A stretch of DNA of 64,000 bases from Paenibacillus uliginis N3/975 (GCF_900177425.1 NZ_LT840184.1:6105948-6169947); one strand, 5' to 3'; counted from the first letter of the stretch, positions 41,800-51,630 are shown. Numbers and translations: made by a program. Notes: generated by a model from the sequence alone, not told the origin.

Positions 41800-42753
41800 T
41801 TACTTGTTAAGCGTTTCGCTCCAGTCATGAATCATATGGCCCTCAATGAACTTTTCGCAGTCCATAGCAGCCATACAACCCGAACCAGCCGCAGTAATTG
41901 CCTGGCGATAGCGGGTATCCTGTACGTCACCACACGCGAATACGCCTGGAATGTTCGTCTCGGTTGTACCTGGCTTAACGAGAATGTATCCTGTCGGATC
42001 GGTTGTAATCTGGCCGCCGAGGAAACCGGTGTTCGGCGTATGACCGATCGCCACGAACACGCCCTCTGCCTCAATTAACTCTTCTGCACCTGTTTCGTTA
42101 TTGTGGACCTTCAGTCCTTTTACGCCGGTTTCGCTAGTAACCACTTCAAGCGGCGTACGGTTCAAAGCCCATTCTACCTTTTCGTTGTCCCGTGCGCGGT
42201 CCTGCATAATCTTGGATGCACGAAGCTCATCACGACGGTGAACCAGCGTTACGCTGGAAGCAAAACGAGTCAAGAAACTCGCTTCTTCCATAGCGGAGTC
42301 GCCGCCGCCGATGACAATAATCTTTTTGCCGCGGAAAAAGAACCCATCACACGTTGCGCATGTGCTTACACCCCGACCAACGTTGTCCTGCTCACCAGGA
42401 ATGCCGAGGTACTTAGCCGATGCTCCAGTAGAAATGATGACAGATTCAGCCAGCAATTCTCCCATTCCCTCTACGTTCACCTTGAACGGACGCTCCAAAA
42501 AATCTACGGATTCAACCCAAGCGCTTTTAAACTCGGCTCCGAAACGTTCTGCCTGCTGACGCATGTTGTCCATCAGCTCCGGCCCCATAATGCCCTGCGG
42601 GAAGCCGGGGAAGTTCTCCACCTCAGTCGTTGTGGTCAGTTGGCCGCCTGGCTGCATTCCCTCGATCACGAGCGGCTTCATGTTGGCACGTGCCAGGTAG
42701 ATGGCTGCCGTCAGACCGGCAGGTCCTGTTCCGATTACGATTGATTTGTACAT
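41800..42753 (-). CDS. trxB: Thioredoxin reductase
   Basis: A 317-aa FAD- and NADPH-dependent thioredoxin reductase. FAD site IGTGPAGLTAAIYL near residue 7, redox pair C132-x-x-C135 in CATCDGF, NADPH loop VIGGGDSAMEEA and late FACGDVQD. It keeps thioredoxin reduced in the cytoplasm. Start at 42753 follows AAAGGAGG. It lies downstream of the TPR gene, as in B. subtilis, where trxB is close to yvcD. Confidence 0.97.
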   Translation of the reverse strand: MYKSIVIGTGPAGLTAAIYLARANMKPLVIEGMQPGGQLTTTTEVENFPGFPQGIMGPELMDNMRQQAERFGAEFKSAWVESVDFLERPFKVNVEGMGELLAESVIISTGASAKYLGIPGEQDNVGRGVSTCATCDGFFFRGKKIIVIGGGDSAMEEASFLTRFASSVTLVHRRDELRASKIMQDRARDNEKVEWALNRTPLEVVTSETGVKGLKVHNNETGAEELIEAEGVFVAIGHTPNTGFLGGQITTDPTGYILVKPGTTETNIPGVFACGDVQDTRYRQAITAAGSGCMAAMDCEKFIEGHMIHDWSETLNK

Positions 42754-42799
42754 ATTGAAGGCCTCCTTTGACATCGTCAGTATACTTATCTTACCCTAT

Positions 42800-42840
42800 A
42801 AAGTGTGTGTTCAAAAAATCATCTTTTGAACACACACTTT
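42800..42840. terminator. Symmetric terminator between the TPR gene and trxB
   Basis: AAAGTGTGTGTTCAAAA and its exact reverse complement (42824-42840) form a 17-bp stem just after the TPR gene stop at 42842. Confidence 0.85.
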
Positions 42841-42841
42841 A

Positions 42842-44563
42842 TTATATATTTTCTGTGAAGGGACGGAAATTGTCATCACTTTGATCTTTATTTCCACACA
42901 CCTGGTCAATCTGCCGGGCATATCGGCGTACGGTAGATGATGATATTCCGTAACGTAATGCTACCTCTTCATACGTATATGCTCGTCCACGCATTTTTGC
43001 CGTCATATATTCAAGCGCAGCCGCCCATCCCGAAGTATTGCGGATATTCGGAATGTCTGGATACAACTTGCTCAAAAATTCAGACCAGAGCGTTTCGAGC
43101 TCACGTTTCCAGAAATGATCGGAACGCTTGTCCATCGTCTGAGAAGCTTTGTCCACGACCTCCTGCCAAGTCGGATGCCAGTCGGGCAATACTTCCTTAC
43201 CTTTTACACCGGCTTCCCGGTCCTGTGTACGGCTTCTCTTACTCTCAAGCTGCTGCAGCACGAGACGCGCCGCATCCTTCAGATCGGCATCCTCGCCCGG
43301 CTCCTGCAAGAAGGATTGAAGCGCATGCTGCACTTCATCATCTGCAATGAGCTCAAGTGTCCGGATTACCTGCAGCTTGATATGGGGATCACCGTGACGC
43401 AGCGCCCAGAAGAAGGATGAGCGGATGAGTGGATTATGTTTCACTTCTTCCGTCATTACTTCTCCGTCATGTTCCCAACGTTTAAACTGCTCCTCAAAGG
43501 GAAGATGATAATGATAGCTTACCTTCATCACCATCGTTCCAGTCTTCTTCCGGTGCTGCAGCTGAGCGAGATAAAAATCCGGAATAACCGACCCCGGATC
43601 CAGCTTCTTGGCATGACGCCAATAATTCGCAGCCGATTCATACTGACCGCTGTTGCACGCTGCAACTGCCGTATAATGATAAAGACTCGGATCACTGCTG
43701 AACTCTTCATCCTTCAACAACCGGCGGAAATGACTGTAAGCCGCTTCGTGTTTCCCTAGAATGCCCATCGTCGTAGCAAGTTTAAACACATGCTCCTGAT
43801 GAAAAGGAACGGTGACGACCAGCATTTCCACAAGACGGTTACGCTGATCATTATTTCCCTCATGTTGAAAGAAAATAGCCAAGTTGCATAATCCATGCAA
43901 GTTACCCGGCTCCTGCTCCAACACCTCTTCAATGGTTTGCTTCGCTTTAGCGAAGCGGCCCATGTAATAATAAGCAAGTGCCAAATTGTTACGTGCCGCA
44001 AGAAAATCAGGATAATCTCCTACAATTTCCTCCAGCAATTTCACGGCCTGAGCGAACTTTCCTTCTTCAAGAAGCTCCCTGGCACGCTCATGCTCAACCA
44101 TACCTTCCCGGCTCTTGATACGGTTCACCTTCGCTGGACGATTCAGCTCGTAATGGAGAAGTTCCATTAATTCTTCCGCCTCGTCCATAAATTGTCCGCT
44201 GGAGTCCTCCTCCAAATACGTAACCAGCGCCTTTTCTGCCTCTTCGAAAAGCTCCATATTAGCGTAATTGTTCGCCATATAGAAATAACATTCCGTCATG
44301 GAAGAATCGACTTTATCCAAAATATGCTGCAGCACATCGTTCGAGCCTTCGTAATCACCCGTCTCTGATAATATACCCGCCATGTTGCAGTGGTTCACCG
44401 GATTATCCGGTTCATATTCAACAGCTTTGCGAAAATATTTCAGTGCCTTGTCATATTGGTAACGATCAAGCGACTTTACAGCTCGATCAAAGAAAAAGTT
44501 GGCGTTCATTTCGATAGGTATAATATTATGCAGGCCATTTGACCCGGATTGATATCCATTCAC
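42842..44563 (-). CDS. TPR protein with C-terminal helix-turn-helix (YvcD-like)
   Basis: A 573-aa soluble protein. Tetratricopeptide repeats run from about residue 20 to 320 (for example YQYDKALKYFRKAVEYEPDN, KFAQAVKLLEEIVGDYPDFL, GRFAKAKQTIEEVLEQEPGN). A helical region follows, and the end carries a helix-turn-helix (YTYEEVALRYGISSSTVRRY). GTG start with AAAGGAGGT upstream. It occupies the yvcD position beside trxB and his genes. The HTH suggests DNA or partner binding controlled by the TPR scaffold; the role is not known. Confidence 0.88.
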   Translation of the reverse strand: MNGYQSGSNGLHNIIPIEMNANFFFDRAVKSLDRYQYDKALKYFRKAVEYEPDNPVNHCNMAGILSETGDYEGSNDVLQHILDKVDSSMTECYFYMANNYANMELFEEAEKALVTYLEEDSSGQFMDEAEELMELLHYELNRPAKVNRIKSREGMVEHERARELLEEGKFAQAVKLLEEIVGDYPDFLAARNNLALAYYYMGRFAKAKQTIEEVLEQEPGNLHGLCNLAIFFQHEGNNDQRNRLVEMLVVTVPFHQEHVFKLATTMGILGKHEAAYSHFRRLLKDEEFSSDPSLYHYTAVAACNSGQYESAANYWRHAKKLDPGSVIPDFYLAQLQHRKKTGTMVMKVSYHYHLPFEEQFKRWEHDGEVMTEEVKHNPLIRSSFFWALRHGDPHIKLQVIRTLELIADDEVQHALQSFLQEPGEDADLKDAARLVLQQLESKRSRTQDREAGVKGKEVLPDWHPTWQEVVDKASQTMDKRSDHFWKRELETLWSEFLSKLYPDIPNIRNTSGWAAALEYMTAKMRGRAYTYEEVALRYGISSSTVRRYARQIDQVCGNKDQSDDNFRPFTENI

Positions 44564-44634
44564 GGAAGCAAGGCACCTCCTTTAACTTGCTCCTCTATCC
44601 CCAACAGTATAACACGTTACTCCGTCATTTGCAG

Positions 44635-44667
44635 AAAAAAAGACACCGGTTTTCACACCCCGGCATC
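44635..44667 (-). terminator. Terminator overlapping the prs stop codon
   Basis: GATGCCGG and CCGGTGTC (minus sense) pair with G-U wobbles and are followed by TTTTTTTC; the stop codon at 44653 lies in the loop. Confidence 0.75.
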
Positions 44668-45600
44668 TTTGAATAATGTAGCTATCGATCCACCCTCAGT
44701 AATGATATGCGTGGCTCGAGCCAGCATAGGAGCAACGGAAAGTACCTTCAGAAAATCCTTATGATGACCAGGAATCGCAATAGAGTCCGTAACGACCATT
44801 TCCTCGATATGCGCATGGTCCAGCCGATCAAGCGCCTGTCCCGAAAATACACCGTGCGTAGCACACACGATAGCATCCCTCGAGCCGCGTTCCTTCAAGC
44901 CTTCAACCACATGAACGATCGTGGAACCTGTATCAATCAAGTCTTCAATAATAATCGGAGTCCGATCTTTCACATCCCCAATGACGTGTGTAATGACCGA
45001 CTCGTTATGTGCCGGACGCTGCTTGATCATAATAGCAAACGGCGATCCCAAACGACTCGCCAGCTTCTCTGCTGTCGAGGCACGGCCAGCATCCGGAGAA
45101 ACAATGACCGGATTCTCAATATTTTTGCTCTTTAAATAATCCGTAATGAGGTCAAGCGCCGTCAAATGATCAACAGGAATATTGAAAAACCCCTGGATAG
45201 CCGGAGCGTGCAAATCAATCGTAATGACACGGTTTGCACCGGCTGTGGTCAGAACATCCGCTACCATCTTAGCCGAGATCGGCTCCCTTGGTGCCGACTT
45301 GCGCTCCTGCCGTGCATATCCGTAATACGGAACGATAATGTTCACTGTCCGGGCAGAGGCCCGTTTAGCCGCGTCAATCATAACCAGCAGCTCCACGAAC
45401 ATCTCATTGATGGGTTGCGAGAATGACTGAACGAGAAATACATCGCAATTGCGGATGCTTTCCTCGTAATGAACATAGATTTCACCACTCTGAAAACGGG
45501 AAATTTTGATTTTTCCCAACTCGACGCCTAATTTCTCACTAATGCTCGCGGCCAACTGCGGGTTGGATGAGCCGGCGAATAGCCGAAGTTTACGATACAT
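44653..45600 (-). CDS. prs: Ribose-phosphate pyrophosphokinase-like protein
   Basis: A 315-aa PRPP synthetase family protein. The flexible-loop region YGYARQERKSAPREPISAK and the PRPP-binding loop IIIEDLIDTGSTI are present. It converts ribose-5-phosphate and ATP to PRPP, the first substrate of the his pathway beside it. Some blocks differ from the main Bacillus Prs: VSPDAGRASTAEKLA replaces the usual VSPDHGGVTRARKLA, and the PRPP loop begins ED rather than DD. It may be a second, his-linked copy. The housekeeping prs beside glmU/spoVG would be elsewhere. Confidence 0.88.
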   Translation of the reverse strand: MYRKLRLFAGSSNPQLAASISEKLGVELGKIKISRFQSGEIYVHYEESIRNCDVFLVQSFSQPINEMFVELLVMIDAAKRASARTVNIIVPYYGYARQERKSAPREPISAKMVADVLTTAGANRVITIDLHAPAIQGFFNIPVDHLTALDLITDYLKSKNIENPVIVSPDAGRASTAEKLASRLGSPFAIMIKQRPAHNESVITHVIGDVKDRTPIIIEDLIDTGSTIVHVVEGLKERGSRDAIVCATHGVFSGQALDRLDHAHIEEMVVTDSIAIPGHHKDFLKVLSVAPMLARATHIITEGGSIATLFKDAGV

Positions 45601-45804
45601 TTGGTCCTCCCGGGTACCGAAATTGGTTAGTACAGTTCATTGTGCTGTTGCCTGATTGATGTGTTTTCGCAAAAGAAAGCGCTATCGCCAAAGCAGGCTG
45701 CCTTCGCATCTGTTTCAACTCTTCATGGAAGATGTCACAGTAACGAAAACAGCCGTATTCACTCGAACTGTATAGTACTTATTTCTATTATACATCGGTT
45801 CATC
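45601..45804. other. Intergenic region before prs
   Basis: About 200 bases without a gene. It should hold the prs promoter (ribosome site GGGAGGACC is at the left end, minus sense). I see no clear riboswitch. Confidence 0.4.
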
Positions 45805-46629
45805 CTATTCTTTCAAAAGAACCATTTCCCTTTTCCGGTTTTGGAAGGTTGCAACCTTCTCCACCCCAAGCTCCGACAGCAGATCGCGTGCTTTATCCAA
45901 ATGATCACCCAGCTTCTGCGGCTGATGTGCATCTGAACCGAGTGTCAGCGGAACACCGAGTCTAATCGCTTCCTCCAGCATTCTGCGGCTCGGGAACATT
46001 TCTTCGCATGCTTTCGAAAGGCCTGATGCGTTCAGCTCCATCGCTTTTCCACTGCGACTAACCGCTGCTAAAGCCGCCTTCTCCATAGCAATCACTTCAT
46101 CGGTATGTTCTGCCTCCGGACTGAAGCCGAATCGCTTGATCACATCAAGATGACCCATAATATCATACAGACCGGTTGCCGCCGCTTTTTGCACCGCATC
46201 ATAATACTGACGGTACACCTCCAGCGGGTTCTTTCCTTCCCAGCCATGCGTTTGACGGAAATCCGTTATATCCCATTCTCCGAGAAAATGAACCGAACCG
46301 ATGACATAATCCCACGGATAATCCTGTATGATCTTTTCGATCTGCTTCTCATAACCTTCGATATAATCTCCTTCAATCCCGACGCGCACTTCGATCTGGC
46401 CTTTATAGAACTCTTTCAGAGACAAGCATTCCTCTACATAGCGGGGAAGCTCCTCCATCGGCATAGCCATCTCCGGATAATACTCTTCGGGCTTTATGTG
46501 AATGAGAGGCATATGATCAGATAGACCGATCTGGTGCAAGCCCATCTCAATACCCCGCTTTACGTATTCCTCCAGCTCTCCGACAGCATGACCGCAGCGG
46601 GCATGGTGGGTGTGGTAGTCGATGTACAT
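45805..46629 (-). CDS. hisJ: Histidinol-phosphatase, PHP family
   Basis: A 274-aa PHP-type phosphatase. Metal ligands: YHTHHARCGHA at the N-terminus, GLSDHMPL, GSVHFLG, MGHLDVIKRFG and the final GSDAHQP. It removes phosphate from L-histidinol phosphate, the step before HisD. It starts 15 bases after hisIE ends and is the last gene of the his operon. Confidence 0.94.
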   Translation of the reverse strand: MYIDYHTHHARCGHAVGELEEYVKRGIEMGLHQIGLSDHMPLIHIKPEEYYPEMAMPMEELPRYVEECLSLKEFYKGQIEVRVGIEGDYIEGYEKQIEKIIQDYPWDYVIGSVHFLGEWDITDFRQTHGWEGKNPLEVYRQYYDAVQKAAATGLYDIMGHLDVIKRFGFSPEAEHTDEVIAMEKAALAAVSRSGKAMELNASGLSKACEEMFPSRRMLEEAIRLGVPLTLGSDAHQPQKLGDHLDKARDLLSELGVEKVATFQNRKREMVLLKE

Positions 46630-46644
46630 CCCTTTCAGCCTCCC

Positions 46645-47346
46645 CTAGTCGCGGCGGGGCCGTTCATGGCGGCGGCTCAGCTCATCCAAAATGTCATCGA
46701 GTGGCAGCTTGCGCTCCTGTAGCAGAACAAGCAGATGGTAGATCAGATCGCTGACCTCCAGGCGCAGTTCATCATTATCGCGATTTTTCGCGGCTATGAT
46801 CGTCTCAGACGCTTCCTCACCAACTTTTTTGAGGATTTTATCTACGCCCTTATCGAACAAATATGTCGTATATGCTCCTTCAGGACGCTCTACCTCGCGC
46901 TTGGCAATGATCTCCTCAAGCTCCGCCAACACCGCAAAACGATCACTTAACGCAGGGGTATCTTCTTGGCCTGATACGCTAGGCTGTCCCTCTACAGTGA
47001 TTTCGTTATAAAAGCATGTATTTTCACCGGTGTGACAGGCTGGTCCCTTCGGATTTACCTGTACCAACAGTGTATCCCCGTCACAGTCATAAGCGACGGA
47101 CACAACGGATTGGATATTGCCTGACGTTGCTCCTTTATGCCACAGCTCCTGACGGGAACGGCTCCAAAACCACGCTTCTCCGCTCTCCAGTGTAAGGCGC
47201 AGGGATTCCCGATTCATATAGGCCATCATAAGCACCTGTTTGGTTGTCGAATCTTGAACGATCGAAGGCACAAGGCCCGCTTCATCCCATCGGATATGCT
47301 CAATAACCTGCTCCAGCGATAAGTCCTGCTTTATATCCTCACTCAC
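46645..47346 (-). CDS. hisIE: Bifunctional phosphoribosyl-AMP cyclohydrolase / phosphoribosyl-ATP pyrophosphohydrolase
   Basis: A 233-aa two-domain enzyme for the second and third steps of histidine synthesis. The N-terminal HisI domain (about 15-120) has ETGEAWFWSRSR-like EAWFWSRSRQELWHKGATSG and the zinc/Mg sites DCDGDTLL and ACHTGENTCFY. The C-terminal HisE domain (about 135-230) has VGEEASETIIAAK and EVSDLIYHLLVLL. It overlaps hisF by 4 bases. Confidence 0.96.
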   Translation of the reverse strand: MSEDIKQDLSLEQVIEHIRWDEAGLVPSIVQDSTTKQVLMMAYMNRESLRLTLESGEAWFWSRSRQELWHKGATSGNIQSVVSVAYDCDGDTLLVQVNPKGPACHTGENTCFYNEITVEGQPSVSGQEDTPALSDRFAVLAELEEIIAKREVERPEGAYTTYLFDKGVDKILKKVGEEASETIIAAKNRDNDELRLEVSDLIYHLLVLLQERKLPLDDILDELSRRHERPRRD

Positions 47347-48101
47347 CTGATGTCCACTCCCTTTTGTCTTAAATGTTGTTTGAGATCCGGTATGGAAATT
47401 TCCTTATAGTGAAATATGGTCGCCGCAAGGCCAGCATCCGCTTTACCTGAGGTGAACACATCGTAAAAATGATCCTCTTTCCCCGCACCACCAGAGGCAA
47501 TTACTGGAATTCCCACTGCGCCGGATACAGCAGCCGTAAGTGCCAAGTCGAAGCCGTCTTTCGTGCCATCGGCGTCCATGCTTGTTAGCAAAATTTCTCC
47601 AGCTCCGAGAGCTTCCGCCTGTTTTACCCATTCCAACGCCTTAATGCCGGAAGCAGTCCGTCCGCCGTGGGTATAAACTTCCCATTCGCCCCACGCCTCA
47701 TTGTATTTGGCATCTACCGCTACGACAATGCATTGGGAGCCAAATCGGCGCGCACCGGCCGAGATCAGTTCAGGCTGCTTTACAGCCGCCGTGTTGATGC
47801 CGATCTTGTCCGCGCCTGCACGCAAAATCCGTTTCATATCATCTACCGACGATATGCCGCCGCCTACTGTGAATGGAATAGCAATTTCCCCTGCCGTTCT
47901 TCGTACGACTTCTTCCATTGTAGCGCGACCCTCAACGGACGCTGAAATGTCCAGAAAGACCAGCTCATCGGCCCCTTCCTGGTCATACAGCGCAGCAAGC
48001 TCCACGGGATCGCCCGCATCACGGAGATTAACAAAGTTAACTCCTTTTACAACCCGTCCGTCCTTCACGTCCAGACATGGAATAATCCGCTTGGCCAGCA
48101 T
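47343..48101 (-). CDS. hisF: Imidazole glycerol phosphate synthase cyclase subunit
   Basis: A 252-aa TIM-barrel enzyme that joins ammonia from HisH to PRFAR. KRIIPCLDVKDGRVVKGV at the N-terminus includes the catalytic Asp11-equivalent; LLTSMDADGTKDGFD and IASGGAG are phosphate-binding. Start at 48101 gives the standard length; a longer frame to 48158 is not needed. Confidence 0.97.
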   Translation of the reverse strand: MLAKRIIPCLDVKDGRVVKGVNFVNLRDAGDPVELAALYDQEGADELVFLDISASVEGRATMEEVVRRTAGEIAIPFTVGGGISSVDDMKRILRAGADKIGINTAAVKQPELISAGARRFGSQCIVVAVDAKYNEAWGEWEVYTHGGRTASGIKALEWVKQAEALGAGEILLTSMDADGTKDGFDLALTAAVSGAVGIPVIASGGAGKEDHFYDVFTSGKADAGLAATIFHYKEISIPDLKQHLRQKGVDIR

Positions 48102-48267
48102 AATCCTCGCCCTCTTCCCTTTATCTTCACTCGCTTTAATCTGTACAATAACCGGCACATTTCCCTATGCCGCAATCTCACCAAACATCCCCGAACTTGA
48201 TCGAACCGCTAGAAAAAAATTAACCGTCTCTAATTCCTCCAGCAGCCTAACTCAGTCTATCTAATCT

Positions 48268-49005
48268 CTAACCGATGACGTTTACCGCTTCACTCAGATT
48301 AATGCTTCCTGTATACAGCGCCTTACCAACAATAGCACCTCCAACACCGTCCAAACGGTGCTTGCTGAGTGCTTTAAGATCATCCAGCTTGGTCACGCCT
48401 CCGGAAGCAATGACCGTTCGTCCGCTCGCCTTGGCCAGCGACACAATGGCCTCCACATTCGGTCCTTGCATCATGCCATCACGCGATATATCGGTGAATA
48501 TAAACGTCTCTGCACCTTTAGAAGCCAGCTCTTTTGCCAGTATTTCAGCCTGTACCTCGGACGTCTCCAGCCAGCCGCGAGTTGCTACATATCCGTTACG
48601 CGCATCAATGCCGATGGCGACCTTATCACCGTATTTGCCCAGTACTTCCTCGGTAAATGCACGGTCTTCAATCGCTGCCGTACCGATGATTAACCGGCTT
48701 ACACCAATGGACAACAGACGCTCGACTTCAGCAAGCGTACGTAGTCCGCCACCCACCTGCACAGGAACATTTGCTTTTGCCGCGATCTCACCGATAATGG
48801 CATCATTCACAGGATGGCCCGCTTTAGCCCCATCAAGGTCCACCAGATGAATGTACTTGCCGCCCTGCTCCTCCCAGGAACGCGCCACATTCAGCGGACT
48901 GTCGTTATACACCGTCTCTTGGTTATAATCGCCCTGTACAAGTCTGACACACTTGCCTCCTAAAATATCAATCGCCGGATATATGATAAAAGATGACATG
49001 TTCAT
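48268..49005 (-). CDS. hisA: Phosphoribosylformimino-AICAR-phosphate isomerase
   Basis: A 245-aa TIM-barrel isomerase, fourth step of histidine synthesis. IIYPAIDILGGKCVRLVQGD contains the catalytic Asp, with FTDISRDGMMQGPN and IASGGV near the end. It is separated from hisF by 166 bases and from hisH by 17. A second ATG two codons downstream is an equal start candidate. Confidence 0.96.
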   Translation of the reverse strand: MNMSSFIIYPAIDILGGKCVRLVQGDYNQETVYNDSPLNVARSWEEQGGKYIHLVDLDGAKAGHPVNDAIIGEIAAKANVPVQVGGGLRTLAEVERLLSIGVSRLIIGTAAIEDRAFTEEVLGKYGDKVAIGIDARNGYVATRGWLETSEVQAEILAKELASKGAETFIFTDISRDGMMQGPNVEAIVSLAKASGRTVIASGGVTKLDDLKALSKHRLDGVGGAIVGKALYTGSINLSEAVNVIG

Positions 49006-49022
49006 CCCCGCTTCCTAAGTTA

Positions 49023-49643
49023 TTAAGCTTTTGAATCCGTCAGCACCAAAAAATTACGCAGCAGGCTCATACCGAGTTCCCCGCTTTTCTCGGGATGGAA
49101 CTGCATGCCGTATACAGAGCCGTTCCCAACAATCGCTGTCACCGGTTGACCGTAATCCGTTACTGCAAGCAGATGGGACTCCGCCTCAGGAAGGACATGA
49201 TACGAATGCACAAAATACACATGCCCTTCCTCAAGCCCCGCAAACAGCGGATGTTCCGGATTATTGAACTGCAAGCTATTCCAGCCCATATGAGGCACCT
49301 TGTAATCACCACCGGTAAACCGCACCACCGATCCAGGCAAAATATTCAGCCCTTCATGACGTCCATACTCCTCGCTTTGGCTGAACAGGAGCTGCATGCC
49401 GAGACATATGCCGAGCAGTGGCTTCGGTCCGGATGCTGCCTCTTTCATCACCGCGTCAAGACCTGTCTCACGCAGATGCTCCATCGCATCGCCAAATGCG
49501 CCGACACCGGGCAAAATAATACCATCTGCCGCCAAAATGGCCTCCCGCTCCCCGGTAACAAGCGGCTCATATCCGAGCCGCTCTACTGCCTTGCTTACAC
49601 TGTGTAAATTGCCCATGCCATAGTCCACAATCGCGATGGCCAT
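49023..49643 (-). CDS. hisH: Imidazole glycerol phosphate synthase glutaminase subunit
   Basis: A 206-aa class I glutamine amidotransferase that feeds ammonia to HisF. Nucleophile Cys in LLGICLGMQLLF; catalytic His/Glu in GMQFHPEKSG. It ends 17 bases before hisA and starts 2 bases after hisB. Confidence 0.97.
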   Translation of the reverse strand: MAIAIVDYGMGNLHSVSKAVERLGYEPLVTGEREAILAADGIILPGVGAFGDAMEHLRETGLDAVMKEAASGPKPLLGICLGMQLLFSQSEEYGRHEGLNILPGSVVRFTGGDYKVPHMGWNSLQFNNPEHPLFAGLEEGHVYFVHSYHVLPEAESHLLAVTDYGQPVTAIVGNGSVYGMQFHPEKSGELGMSLLRNFLVLTDSKA

Positions 49644-49645
49644 GG

Positions 49646-50251
49646 CTACAGCACTCCCTTCGTGGACGGTACTCCCGTCACACGTGGATCAATGCTTGTC
49701 GCCTCATCCAAAGCACGGCCAAGCGCTTTGAACACGGCCTCAATCATATGGTGTGTGTTATGTCCGTAATGGACGATGACGTGTAGCGTCATCCGCGCCT
49801 CCAGCGCCAGCTTCCACAAGAACTCATGCACCAACTCCGTATCGAACGATCCAACCTGCTGGGAAGGATACTGTACCCGATATTCAAAATGCGGGCGGTT
49901 GCTAATGTCGATAACGACCTGCGCCAGCGCCTCATCCATCGGCACAAACACACTCGCATAACGCTTGATGCCTTTTTTATCCCCCAGAGCTTCACGCAGC
50001 ACCTGTCCAAGGCAGATTCCGATGTCCTCCACCGTATGGTGATCATCAATCTCGATGTCCCCGTTCGCTTTCACGCTGAGATCGAATTGTCCGTGCTTTG
50101 TGAACAGATCCAGCATATGGTTCAGAAAAGGAACATCGGTCTCCAGCTCAGATACACCGGTCCCGTCTACGTTAAATTTAAGTGAAATGTCCGTCTCGTT
50201 CGTCTTGCGGCTGACACTCGATGTCCGCCCTTTCGCTTCAAAGCTGCTCAC
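49646..50251 (-). CDS. hisB: Imidazoleglycerol-phosphate dehydratase
   Basis: A 201-aa single-function HisB (no phosphatase domain; that step is done by HisJ). The Mn-binding His motifs are visible: FLNHMLDLFTKHGQFDL, DDHHTVEDIGI and YGHNTHHMIEAVFKA. Confidence 0.97.
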   Translation of the reverse strand: MSSFEAKGRTSSVSRKTNETDISLKFNVDGTGVSELETDVPFLNHMLDLFTKHGQFDLSVKANGDIEIDDHHTVEDIGICLGQVLREALGDKKGIKRYASVFVPMDEALAQVVIDISNRPHFEYRVQYPSQQVGSFDTELVHEFLWKLALEARMTLHVIVHYGHNTHHMIEAVFKALGRALDEATSIDPRVTGVPSTKGVL

Positions 50252-50283
50252 GATGTTTTCCCCCTTGTATATGACTCTGGCTC

Positions 50284-51582
50284 CTACTTCTTCTCCTGCT
50301 TCTGCTCTTGCTCCAGCCGAACACTGATCGCCCGTGCGTGACCCTCCAGTCCTTCCCGCCGGGCCAGCTCCATGATCGTCTCACCGTCACGGAGCAGCGC
50401 CTCCTTGCTGTAGTAAATCATACTCGACTTCTTAATGAAGTCATCCAGATCTACCGGAGAGGCGAATCTCGCGGTCCCATTCGTCGGAATGATATGGTTC
50501 GGTCCGGCAAAATAATCACCTACCGGCTCCGAGCTGTATGGACCGAGGAAAATAGCCCCGGCGTTCTCGATCTGGCCTACAAGAGCCATCGGCTCTTCTG
50601 TCACGATCTCAAGATGCTCCGGCGCCAAGCGATTCACTACCTCGATGCCCTCCTTGAGGGTGTCGGTCACGATGATCGCGCCATAACTGTCCACTGATGC
50701 TCGGGCAATATCACGCCTTGGCAGCAGTTCAAGCTGACGCTCCACTTCTGCCGATACGGCTTCTGCAAGCGACTGTGACGGTGTTACTAACACCGCTGAT
50801 GCCATCTCGTCATGCTCTGCCTGTGACAGCAGGTCAGCCGCTATAAACGACGGCTGTGCTGTATCATCAGCCAGCACCACGATTTCACTCGGCCCTGCCA
50901 TGCTGTCTATGTTGACTACTCCGTACACTTCTCGTTTAGCGAGAGCCACATAAATATTGCCGGGACCGCAAATTTTGTCTACTGGCGAAATACTGTCTGT
51001 TCCATAAGCGAGCGCGGCAATGGCCTGAGCCCCGCCAACACGATAAATCTCGGTCACACCCGCTTCCGCTGCTGCAACCAAGATATAAGGATCAATGCCC
51101 TCTTTTCCCCGAGTTGCCGGCGGTGTAACCATGACGATCTCAGGTACTCCGGCTACCTGTGCCGGAATGACATTCATGAGCACAGAAGAGGGATAAGCAG
51201 CTTTTCCGCCCGGAACATACACACCGACCCGCTTCAATGGCCTGATGATCTGTCCGAGAATGCTGCCGTCCGGTTGAAGATCCATCCAGGAGCTGCGCTT
51301 CTGCTTCATATGGAATGTACGGATGTTATCCGCTGCGGCCCGAATCGCGGTCACAAAAGACGGCTCGACATGGTCATAAGCTGCCTTAAGCTCATCCTCT
51401 GGTACTCGCAGCTGATAACTCTCCAGCTTCATATTATCGAATTGTTCCGTATAACGAAGCAGTGCAGCATCTCCTTCCGCACGTACCGCCTGAACCACTG
51501 CTTTTACCGTTTCGTTCTGTTCCGGCGTTCCGTAATCGCTCTCCCGCTGCAGTTTGAAATCTCGTACCGATACTACTTTCAC
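50284..51582 (-). CDS. hisD: Histidinol dehydrogenase
   Basis: A 432-aa zinc enzyme catalysing the last two oxidations to histidine. YVPGGKAAYPSSVLMN, VDSMAGPSEIVVLAD, LLSQAEHDEMASA and the late FAGPNHIIPTNGTA are family signatures with the catalytic His pair. The GTG at 51582 follows AAGGGGGA and gives the usual length; a longer frame to 51630 would abut hisG. Confidence 0.96.
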   Translation of the reverse strand: MKVVSVRDFKLQRESDYGTPEQNETVKAVVQAVRAEGDAALLRYTEQFDNMKLESYQLRVPEDELKAAYDHVEPSFVTAIRAAADNIRTFHMKQKRSSWMDLQPDGSILGQIIRPLKRVGVYVPGGKAAYPSSVLMNVIPAQVAGVPEIVMVTPPATRGKEGIDPYILVAAAEAGVTEIYRVGGAQAIAALAYGTDSISPVDKICGPGNIYVALAKREVYGVVNIDSMAGPSEIVVLADDTAQPSFIAADLLSQAEHDEMASAVLVTPSQSLAEAVSAEVERQLELLPRRDIARASVDSYGAIIVTDTLKEGIEVVNRLAPEHLEIVTEEPMALVGQIENAGAIFLGPYSSEPVGDYFAGPNHIIPTNGTARFASPVDLDDFIKKSSMIYYSKEALLRDGETIMELARREGLEGHARAISVRLEQEQKQEKK

Positions 51583-51630
51583 CGTAGATTCCCCCTTACC
51601 TCTCCTCTTCATGCTTTTCGTTTCGTCCAT

